Source: Anaerolineae bacterium
Lineage (GTDB): Bacteria; Chloroflexota; Anaerolineae; J102
Direction of reading: 5' to 3'
Assembly (NCBI GenBank): GCA_027002405.1
Contig: JALWZT010000353.1
Coordinates: 1-32,553 of the forward strand
Length of the DNA stretch: 32,553 nucleotides
Position numbers and translations under genes: made by a program. Each line of letters starts with the position of its first letter. Positions within the stretch are counted from its first letter, which is position 1. Under the pieces are notes generated by a model that worked only from the letters and a program-made list of their open reading frames with translations, made no database searches and had not been told where the DNA came from. Shown one piece after another: positions 25,301 through 32,245 of this stretch.

Positions 25301-26435
25301 GCGATTGGTTGTGGGAAGGGATGGCGCGGCCCATATCACCTGGGGAATCCGAAACTATGTGGGGGAACAAGACGCCTGGCTGGTACATCGCGAGCGCACG
25401 CCCTCGGGCCAATGGCTGGATGCTGAAAAGCAGCCCATGCCTCGCGACGCGACCGATATCCACCCAGTCGTGTCGGACGATGGCGCGTTGCATGTGATGG
25501 GATTCTTTGCCTCTGACTCCTACCCCCTGGACCGTCTCTTTTATCTCCAGAAGCGGGGGCGGGATTGGTCCCATATGGAAAGCATGGCGATTCCTGCGCA
25601 CAGCTCTCCTGCGCCCGCATTCATCCTGGCCGGGCCGGACAACCGGGCGCATTTCGTGTGGATCAGCGGCGTGGAAGTGGATTATAGCCACACGATTTAC
25701 GACGAACAGCCGCGGGGAACGTATGGGATAAGCCAGCAGGTGACCGTGCCCGAGGCGGAAAAGCGGCCCTTTGTGGCGTTTCTCTATCGCATGACGGGCG
25801 CCCTGGATCCCCGCCGCCCAGGATTGTATCTGCGGGTGGAGGATGACGAGGGCGTCACGGATGATGTGTTCCTGACCGATACGAATACCGGGGAGCAGTG
25901 GCAGCGGGCCGCTCTGGACCTGACCCCGTGGGCGGGAGAGCAGATCACCATGACGGTGCAATTGTATCAGCCCCCGGGCGCGCTCTGCGCCCGGGCCCTG
26001 GTGGATGAGATCAGCCTGGGCCGAACCGCCTACCCGGCCCTGGGGGTCCATGGGTCCCCGGCCTGGGCCAAGCCGGGCCAACAGGTGCAGCAGACCATCA
26101 CCTACGCCAACATGGGGAGTGAGGCCGTCGCCTCCAACGTGGTCGTCAGCCTCACCCTGCCCGCGGGCCTGTCCCTCCTGGCCGCGGATCCGCCGCCCGA
26201 TTCGCAGGAAGGGGCCCGCGCGCTTTGGCGGCTGGGCCATCTGCCCGAAGGCTCTGTGGGAACCATCCGGCTCACCTTGGGCATTGGCGCGGACGTCCCC
26301 TCCCCGGCCGTTTTGAACAGCGTCGTCATCATCGCCGCGGACGAGACCGAGCTCGATCTCCTGAACAACCGGGCCATCCTCGCCACGCACACAGGGGACG
26401 CCTTCGAGTTCTTGCCTTTGCTGTTCCGTAAATAG
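22380..26435 (+). CDS. Large secreted multidomain protein (TolB-like propeller, FN3-like, split jelly roll, DUF11)
   Basis: A 1351-residue exported protein of unknown role. Rough domains: signal peptide (1-34, ending IFAQA); TolB/PD40-type propeller repeats with SPDGRRIAF-like motifs (100-340); two FN3-like repeats with VRARDRAGNVEPWPAG motifs (365-560); a carboxypeptidase-regulatory-like domain (562-640); NGGFESGDFSPGW starting a jelly-roll module (648); a second propeller of GAAHITWG-type repeats (about 690-1110); the rest of the jelly roll ending ALVDEISLG (1110-1225); a DUF11 domain (1226-1330); and the tail FLPLLFRK. It has the look of a surface protein; no catalytic residues are recognised. 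The last four residues and the stop are encoded by the edge of a repeat. Confidence 0.8.
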   Translation: MMKQIPSLILFLALLGAIFLGETLQATNPIFAQAGSEFAHLKAAFWRSGQLPDVAPDGTSLGQRGQPLLPEASLYTNPNDPDYWTVIAFQGYQSGYWYIYAMRGSVDVGPWRVTDVASSQPSLMSQAERVAYTSKYEGAYHIYTNDLGGYDQRRLTADRFPDAYPDWSPDDTLLAFSRGEDFEQWEIYRMTADGQHQTRLTHSSEDDVTPDWSPDGSRIVWARRSGDSAAIWVMNGDGSGQHPISDSLKYLQNVRWSPDGRRIAFDYDADDDGLNELATINPDGSGLRVIYDANVPMVDVWMGAWSWKGDEVLFTAVKYVVQDGRLYISDSNLARLNLSNGQVRMYDLPGIEIRPDWQPLDRLAPETEMDPLPDWGPGPFTVSWHGQDRGPSGIRGFDVQVKEAGDATWTDWVTDEYLLQKSYPGVGGHTYLFRVRARDRAGNVEPWPAGYDTGTTVENLPPVTFFKPLRPYERYVPWVTWCGYDPGDSGIGIVQTQVREGKDGQWQDWYTVHQPSHQCGGSGWRGETGKTYYFRTRGVDNAQNQEAWPEGDGDTWTTLYGWMIDGHVFDSRGRAVTGMTAVTTPEGFENRPSDRTGAYAVYGHKDVYDFTVQWQRPGFGDLPVMVYAADKDVHQDILLPPADDVIVNGGFESGDFSPGWTPSITGTLVTSDVVHTGYYAVAMTCPQPHVFAPVDTIPDFPAGNRVFEQQLDVSIDGAGRVHVLFNGWDGAVYALRYTRREPDGSWLPTYTITSTTSYYDAPTEGQLAVDDQGNAAVIWHSFHASMPIMYAQRPVDGSWTQPEAITPRVRTPSARIAMDARGVVHVAWRGQGHNSAYTWQHLTKPFHGGWSGSEWITSSAADYHFWLQVDGRGDAHFVWEDNGGVMWHRLRAADGTWSSPQRIYDWGTNYHPHDQYDMATDDLGGIHFLFIHSGTSSERKMMYVLRQADGVVTTPFRVDFDTSYYWSGYSNRYARLVVGRDGAAHITWGIRNYVGEQDAWLVHRERTPSGQWLDAEKQPMPRDATDIHPVVSDDGALHVMGFFASDSYPLDRLFYLQKRGRDWSHMESMAIPAHSSPAPAFILAGPDNRAHFVWISGVEVDYSHTIYDEQPRGTYGISQQVTVPEAEKRPFVAFLYRMTGALDPRRPGLYLRVEDDEGVTDDVFLTDTNTGEQWQRAALDLTPWAGEQITMTVQLYQPPGALCARALVDEISLGRTAYPALGVHGSPAWAKPGQQVQQTITYANMGSEAVASNVVVSLTLPAGLSLLAADPPPDSQEGARALWRLGHLPEGSVGTIRLTLGIGADVPSPAVLNSVVIIAADETELDLLNNRAILATHTGDAFEFLPLLFRK

Positions 26436-26925
26436 GATCAGGATTAGGATTAGGATTGAGGATTGTTAGGCCGAGCTTAGGCGCGAGCAGGAGTAATCAG
26501 TGATCAGTAATCAGTTGCGGGGCTAGCCGGATTATGAACGTTTACAAAACAATCTGGTAATAGAATGAGGCCTATGACCCGTTTAATTTGTAAAACTCCA
26601 TCATCCGGCGCCGTTTTATAGCCCGGCGACTTCATCGCCGGGCGGGCGTGGTGGCCCCAGACCTCGGAGGTCTGCGCAGACCCTCCGAGGTCTCATGCTC
26701 ACCTGCCACTTGCGCCCCATTTTCGTCGTTATGTGGTGAGCTATTGCTCATGGTGACTGTTCCGTAAATAGGATCAGGATTAGGATTGGGGATCGTCAGG
26801 GCAGCGTTGAGCGAGGCGGCAACGGGCGTGATTCGTGAAACGTGAAACGTGAGAACCTTACGCATCACGCATTACGCATCACGTTTCACGGCACGCCAGT
26901 CTGGCCGCGCAAGGCGTTTTCATTC
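26421..26925. repeat. Composite repeat after the secreted-protein gene (right inverted arm) joined to another composite
   Basis: From 26421 to about 26797 this is the inverse of 20755-21061: CTGTTCCGTAAATAG, hexamers, GTGATCA heptamers, CCGG hairpin (stem 26621-26643), CTCGGAGG/CCTCCGAG, and a second CTGTTCCGTAAATAG (26757-26771). A 68-bp insertion interrupts it at 26534-26601. From 26772 to 26925 it continues into a copy of the block at 1-299, with a CGTGAAA/ACGCATC hairpin. Confidence 0.85.
26534..26601. mobile_element. 68-bp insertion with imperfect terminal inverted repeats
   Basis: The uninterrupted sequence CCGGATTCATCCGG (seen inverted at 20941-20953) is split here. The inserted 68 bp are AT-rich, begin ATGAACGTTTACAAA and end TTTGTAAAACTCCAT. 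The ends match as inverted repeats at 12 of 15 positions. It has no coding capacity, so it is a MITE-like candidate. Confidence 0.55.
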
Positions 26926-27307
26926 GTCAATTTGACAGTTTTTTGACACTCCACCCTTATCATATTTTCATCTGACCTTAGAGGCTGTTATGCACTTTGC
27001 TTCCCTCAAAGCTCAGGATCGCCGCATCGGAGGTTGGAATTGGCCGCGGATAACGCGGATAAGGCAGATTTTCGCGGATTTTTCAAACAGATGCCATGCT
27101 TTTTCCCAAAAAATCCGTGTCGATCCGTCGCATCAGCGTCATCCGTGGCGAATTGAAACGCCCGCCATCTACAAAATTGCGTGAAACTGACGATAAGTTC
27201 ATAACAGGTTCTAAAAATCCGCCCAGATCGCGTTCGTCATCGAAGCACAATCAGCTTTGAAATCCTTTCACCACACTCCAACTCTACTATCCCGAAAGGA
27301 GCAACGT
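26926..27307. other. Region upstream of the arabinofuranosidase gene
   Basis: Apart from the terminal-repeat element it contains TTGACA at 26931 and 26943 and TATCAT near 26959, which might be promoter parts but with poor spacing. From 27215 to 27307 the sequence is unique and ends in AAAGGAG before the GH51 gene. No further gene is seen. Confidence 0.4.
26978..27214. mobile_element. 237-bp element with 20-bp terminal inverted repeats (MITE or IS remnant)
   Basis: TTAGAGGCTGTTATGCACTT (26978-26997) is matched at 17 of 20 positions by the reverse complement of AAGTTCATAACAGGTTCTAA (27195-27214). Inside are GCGGAT tracts and a sequence shared with 9361-9465. No transposase is encoded and no target duplication was found. 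The ends look like insertion-sequence termini. Confidence 0.55.
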
Positions 27308-29800
27308 ATGTTCAAGCGAAACATGGTGCTACTGATTGCGTTCGCGCTGGCTTGGGCATTGACGTCCTGCAGCCATGCCACTCCTCCCCCAACTGCGCCG
27401 CCTCCGCCGACGGAGGCCGCCGCGCCCACCCAACCGCCCGCTACCGAGGCCACCGCGCCTGCCCAACCGCCCGCGGAGGAGTTGCAGATCACCTTCACCG
27501 CGGACCCCGCGCAAATCGCTCCTGGCGAGTGCACCACCCTGCAGTGGCAGGTCAGCGGGCCCCATTTCGTCGTGTTTCTGGAGGGCGATCAGGTGGAGGA
27601 CCAGGGCAGCAAAAAGGTCTGCCCTCCCGAAACCCGCCCCTTCTTCCTCCAGGTGGACCTGGGTGACCGGATGGAAGAGCGCCAGGTGATGATCACGGTG
27701 GGCGAACAGGGCCCGCCCGGCGGAGCTCCCCAGGGTGAGGAGCCCCCTCCAGGTGGGGAACCACCTCCAGGAGAGGAGCCACCTCCGGGAGAGGAGCCGC
27801 CTCCAGGTGAAGAGCCCCCTCCGGGTGAGGAGCTGCCTCCGGGCATCTGTGCCCCTGGGGATCAAACCGAACCTGTGGATTTGAGCCGCATCCCTCCGCC
27901 TTCGGCCCGTAACGAGACCGTGCCCCCGTGGGATGCGGCCTCGGCCCAGAGGGTGAGTGTGGGCGTGGACGGTGCCCAGATGGGCGCGGCCATCTCACCC
28001 TATGTCTACGCCACCTTCATCGAGTACCAGGGCCGCGCCATTTACGGCGGCATCTGGGCCGAGATGCTGCTGGATCGCAAGTTCTACTTCCCGGTGAACT
28101 ACTACTTCCCCTGGGGCGCGCTGCGCTATCAATCGCCCTGGTATGCCAACGCGCCCGATACCTTAGTGACCATGGACGAAGCACGCGCCTTCGTGGGCAG
28201 GCACAGCCCCCTGGTGGTGGTGGACGGCGTGCGCCCCCGCGGTATCGTTCAGGGCCGGTTGGGGCTGAAGGCCGGCAAGGACTACAGGGGCTATGTTTAC
28301 CTGGCTGCCGAGGGGGAGGTGCAGGCTCAGGTGGCCCTCTGCTGGGGCGAGGGTGCCGACCCATGCCAGACCGTGGATTTGGGCAGCGTAGACCATGACT
28401 ACGCCAAATATCCTTTCACCTTCATCGCAGGCGCGGACACCGACCGGGGACGGCTGGAAATCTTAGGCACCGGTCAGGGCCAACTGTACATCGGCTCGCC
28501 TTCCCTCATGCCCGCGGACAACATCCAGGGGATGCGGGCCGACACCATCGCTTTGCTCAAACAACTGGGCTTCACCGCCTACCGCTGGCCGGGTGGCACC
28601 TTTGCCAACGGCTACGACTGGCAGAAGGCGGTGGGCGACCGCGACAAGCGGCCCCCCATCCTCAACCGCGCCTACTGGTCGGTGGATGTGGAATCCAACG
28701 ACTTCGGCACCGACGAGTTCCTGGCCCTGTGCCAACTGGTGGGGGCCGAGCCTTACATCGCGATCAGCGATGCAGAACCTCAGGATCCTCAACGGGCAGC
28801 TCAATGGGTGCAATACCTCGTCGGGGAGCAGGAGACCCCTATGGGGCAGTTGCGGGCAGCCAACGGGCATCCCGAACCCTATCAGGTGCATTTCTTCGGT
28901 GTGGGCAACGAGATGTGGCACGTTCCTCTGGATCAATACATCCCCATGCAGAACAAAGTGGCCCAGGCCATCTGGTCGGCGGCGCCCCAGGCCGCGCTGA
29001 TCGCCGTGGGCGGCTTCAATATGCCTGGCGAGGGGGAAGATCGCTCCTGGAGTTATGTGATGCTGGAAAAGGCCGGAGACAACATGACCCTCCTGGCCGA
29101 GCATGTGTACCCGGACTTCGACCAGGATTTGCGCAAGCACACCGCGGGGTTGGCCCAGGAGACCACCTATGTGGTCAACCTTCACCGGCAGTATCGCCAG
29201 CAAATCGCGGGGCTGGCCGAGAAAGACATCAAGATCGCCTTTGACGAGTGGAACTATGCCTGGTTTGGCCGTCCCGAACTCTACGGCGAGGCCGCGCCGC
29301 GCTACTACTTCCGCGACGCCTTAGGCATCGCCCGCGGGCTGCATGCCGTCTTCGCCAACAGCGACATCATCGGCATGGTCAACCTGCACGGCGTGAACAC
29401 CCACGGCCAGGTGAAGACCACCAAAACCGACGCGGCCATCGAAGCCACCGGCCTGGCGTGGTCGCTCTACCGCCATCATTTCGGCACCCTGCCCCTCATG
29501 GTGAGCGGGCAAACGGGCAACCTGGACGTGGCCGCGGCCTGGACGGCGGCCAGGGACGCCCTGACCATCGCTATCGTCAACCCCACCCGGCAGTCCTACA
29601 CCCTGCAGGTGAACCTACAAAACGCCCAATGGAACGGCAGCGGCCAGGGGTGGTATCTCTCCGCCCCAGCCTGGGCCTACAACGAGCCGGGCCAGTCCCC
29701 CCAGGTGAGCATCCAGACCCGCGAGCATGTGGACGCTGCCGCGGGGCTGCCCGTGCCGCCGATGAGCGTGAACGTCTATGTGATTCCAGCGCATCCGTGA
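27308..29800 (+). CDS. Lipoprotein GH51 alpha-L-arabinofuranosidase
   Basis: An 830-residue surface lipoprotein. The signal ends in LTSC, making Cys21 the lipidated residue. An Ala/Pro/Thr linker leads to a module of about 75 residues (LQITFTADPAQIAPGEC ... KVCP ... EERQVMITVG) with two cysteines, also present in the next gene. A Pro/Glu linker with an 18-bp DNA repeat (27750-27840) comes next. The catalytic part (about residue 200 to the end) is GH51-like: acid/base Glu535 in VGNEMWH and nucleophile Glu647 in FDEWNY. GH51 enzymes release terminal L-arabinofuranose from arabinan or arabinoxylan. AAAGGAG precedes the ATG at 27308. It is probably co-transcribed with the gene at 29864. Confidence 0.88.
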   Translation: MFKRNMVLLIAFALAWALTSCSHATPPPTAPPPPTEAAAPTQPPATEATAPAQPPAEELQITFTADPAQIAPGECTTLQWQVSGPHFVVFLEGDQVEDQGSKKVCPPETRPFFLQVDLGDRMEERQVMITVGEQGPPGGAPQGEEPPPGGEPPPGEEPPPGEEPPPGEEPPPGEELPPGICAPGDQTEPVDLSRIPPPSARNETVPPWDAASAQRVSVGVDGAQMGAAISPYVYATFIEYQGRAIYGGIWAEMLLDRKFYFPVNYYFPWGALRYQSPWYANAPDTLVTMDEARAFVGRHSPLVVVDGVRPRGIVQGRLGLKAGKDYRGYVYLAAEGEVQAQVALCWGEGADPCQTVDLGSVDHDYAKYPFTFIAGADTDRGRLEILGTGQGQLYIGSPSLMPADNIQGMRADTIALLKQLGFTAYRWPGGTFANGYDWQKAVGDRDKRPPILNRAYWSVDVESNDFGTDEFLALCQLVGAEPYIAISDAEPQDPQRAAQWVQYLVGEQETPMGQLRAANGHPEPYQVHFFGVGNEMWHVPLDQYIPMQNKVAQAIWSAAPQAALIAVGGFNMPGEGEDRSWSYVMLEKAGDNMTLLAEHVYPDFDQDLRKHTAGLAQETTYVVNLHRQYRQQIAGLAEKDIKIAFDEWNYAWFGRPELYGEAAPRYYFRDALGIARGLHAVFANSDIIGMVNLHGVNTHGQVKTTKTDAAIEATGLAWSLYRHHFGTLPLMVSGQTGNLDVAAAWTAARDALTIAIVNPTRQSYTLQVNLQNAQWNGSGQGWYLSAPAWAYNEPGQSPQVSIQTREHVDAAAGLPVPPMSVNVYVIPAHP

Positions 29801-29863
29801 AGCAGGGGAGCAGCGTCCCTGCGCCCCTGCGCCCCTGTCCAGCCTATCAACAGGAGTCCTCCC

Positions 29864-32245
29864 ATGAAATCCCATCATCTCCCTTTTCTCTTTGGCGTGA
29901 TGCTGACCCTGATCTTTCTCCTCGCCGCGTGCGGGGCGCCTGCGGCCACCCCAACCTCAACCACGGCCCCTCCCGCGGCGCCGCCTGTCAGCCATGCGGC
30001 TACGGCCCCGCCTGCCGCCCCCGGGCTGCAAATCACCTTCACCGCGGAGCCCGCGCAAATCGCCCCCGGTGAATGCGCCACCCTGGCATGGCAGGTGAGG
30101 GGCGAACACTTTGTCGTCTTCGTGGAGGATGAAGAAGTAGCTGACGAGGGCAGCAAGCAGGTCTGCCCTGAGGAAAGCCGCCCTTACTTCCTGCGTGTAG
30201 ACCTGGGCGACCGCATGGAAGAACGGCAGGTGATGATCACGGTAGGCCCGGGCGAGGGGAACCCGCCGCCCACCGGTGAGGCTCCGCCCCCATTGGCTCC
30301 GCCGCCACCCCAGGCAGGCGAGGCAGGCGCGGGCACCTATCGCTACGACTTCGAGCAGGACACCGCAGGCTGGCAACTGGACGAAGCCTGGCAGCGCACG
30401 ACCCTTTCCGGCGGCGGCTACGGGCTGCGCAGCACGGGCGAAGGCACGGCCCAGGCTCCTGTGAGCGGGAAGATCACCTATGTCAGGTACCGCTTTGCCG
30501 TGGATCCCCTGGGTGGTGGCATAAACGCCAGCATCTTTTCCGGCCAGGGCCAACAAAACACCCTGGAAATCGGTGCTCGCGGAGTGTGTTACTTCCAGTA
30601 TCCCCCACCCGACGGCGGCGAGATTGAACACTGCATTTACGGCCATTACCCCATGCTTGCCGGTCAGTTCTACACGGTGGAAATCTACATTGGCGACACG
30701 TCCATTGACATCTTCATCAACGGCGACCCCGTGGTGGGCACCGACCTGACCACCCCCATCCCTGAAGATCGCGCCTTCGCCTTCACCACGTTCAATACCG
30801 TCCAGGATCAGGGCGCCACGGTGGACGATGTGGAAATCCGCGTGGGCGAGGCCGTGCAGCCGCCCACCCAGGCCCGTTCGCCCTTCTCGTGGCAGCCCGG
30901 GCCCGATGTGGGGCCTTTCGTCAACGGCGTGGCCCTTCAGCCCTTCACCCTGAGCGGCGACCAGTCCATCACCCTGCGCGGGGGGCGCTACATGGCCTTC
31001 GGCGACATCACCCTCAAGGACAACGCCAGCCTGATCATCGAAAAGGACGCCATCCTTTACACCAGCGACGTGTATCTCCGAAATAACGCCAGCCTCACCG
31101 TCAACGGCGGCTATCTCTACCCCACGGGGAGCGTGATCACGGTGGACACCATGCCCGCGGGAGCCAGTATGCCTCAGATGCTGGGCGCGGTGTACGCCGA
31201 GGACAACGCCACCGTGACCATTCACCACGCCAAAGTGGGGTTGCATTTCATGGATGCCATGGGCCAATCCCATCTGGAAATCAAGGACAGCCGCTTCTGG
31301 ACGGGTGGCGGCGGCATGGTGACACCCTACGGCTCGGCCACCATCCTGGTGGAAAACACTACCTTAGGCGCCATCACCCTGCCCATCCCCCCGGAGGCGA
31401 CCTTCAAAGCCCACGGCCTGAAGCCCGGCCACTTCGACCATCTCGATCTGGCCCAGGACATGGACATTTCCGGCATTCAGTACAACATCATCCTGAAGAA
31501 TGTGGACATCGTGCCCGACACTTTGCCCACCGGCCACGCCTCGGACGCCTCGGAGCGCGGCTGGGAACTGGAAGTGGCCGAGGGCGCCCAGGTGGAACTC
31601 ATTGACTCCGAACTGCGCAAGCTCACCTTCCAGATCCCCGGTTCCGGCCCGGCGCTTACCTTCCGGAACCTGGTGGTCGGTCAGCCCATGAACGCCACCG
31701 TGGGGCCGGTGACGCTGAAGCACACCACCATCCGCGGCCAGTGGGGCTTCTACATCCACGGCAACCGCCAGGTGACCATCGAGGACAGCGATGGCATCTG
31801 GCCCCTGCCCTACGACAACGCGCAAGTTACCATCAAGAACACCCGGGTCAACGAATTTGACCCGCGGCAATACACGGGCACCATCACTTTTGAGCATGTG
31901 CGCTGGCACGGGCCGGGCGAGATCATCATGGACTGCAACTTCACCATGCGGGGCACCCTGGACATGGACGTGCCCACCTTAGGCTGGGAAGGCTCCACGG
32001 TGACGCGCGAGTACCTCATCCAGGTGCGCGACGCTTCGGGCAACCCCGCGGCGGGCGTTCCCCTGACCCTGACGCGCGGCGCTGAGACGGTGACGGCCAC
32101 CACCGACGCCCAGGGCGAAGCCCGCGTGAACCTGACATTCGACGATGCCAACTACCAGCAATCCTGGACACTGACCACCGATCGCGGGGATTCCGCGGAA
32201 GTGACTTTCTTCACCTCTACGCCGCTGGTGCTGCTCCGTAAATAG
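29864..32245 (+). CDS. Beta-helix lipoprotein sharing a module with the GH51 enzyme
   Basis: A 793-residue lipoprotein with lipobox LAAC (Cys23). Residues about 54-127 carry the same two-cysteine module as the upstream GH51 protein, nearly identical in places (DLGDRMEERQVMITVG). Next is a concanavalin-like jelly roll (about 155-330; YRYDFEQDTAGWQ start), then a right-handed parallel beta-helix (about 360-690) with ladder-like repeats such as NASLIIEKDAILYTSDVYL. The last domain is Ig-like (VRDASGNPAAGVPLTLTRG), ending TPLVLLRK. Beta-helix proteins often bind or cleave polysaccharides, but no lyase or hydrolase residues are recognisable. CAGGAG lies before the ATG, 63 bp after the GH51 stop. 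Confidence 0.82.
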   Translation: MKSHHLPFLFGVMLTLIFLLAACGAPAATPTSTTAPPAAPPVSHAATAPPAAPGLQITFTAEPAQIAPGECATLAWQVRGEHFVVFVEDEEVADEGSKQVCPEESRPYFLRVDLGDRMEERQVMITVGPGEGNPPPTGEAPPPLAPPPPQAGEAGAGTYRYDFEQDTAGWQLDEAWQRTTLSGGGYGLRSTGEGTAQAPVSGKITYVRYRFAVDPLGGGINASIFSGQGQQNTLEIGARGVCYFQYPPPDGGEIEHCIYGHYPMLAGQFYTVEIYIGDTSIDIFINGDPVVGTDLTTPIPEDRAFAFTTFNTVQDQGATVDDVEIRVGEAVQPPTQARSPFSWQPGPDVGPFVNGVALQPFTLSGDQSITLRGGRYMAFGDITLKDNASLIIEKDAILYTSDVYLRNNASLTVNGGYLYPTGSVITVDTMPAGASMPQMLGAVYAEDNATVTIHHAKVGLHFMDAMGQSHLEIKDSRFWTGGGGMVTPYGSATILVENTTLGAITLPIPPEATFKAHGLKPGHFDHLDLAQDMDISGIQYNIILKNVDIVPDTLPTGHASDASERGWELEVAEGAQVELIDSELRKLTFQIPGSGPALTFRNLVVGQPMNATVGPVTLKHTTIRGQWGFYIHGNRQVTIEDSDGIWPLPYDNAQVTIKNTRVNEFDPRQYTGTITFEHVRWHGPGEIIMDCNFTMRGTLDMDVPTLGWEGSTVTREYLIQVRDASGNPAAGVPLTLTRGAETVTATTDAQGEARVNLTFDDANYQQSWTLTTDRGDSAEVTFFTSTPLVLLRK

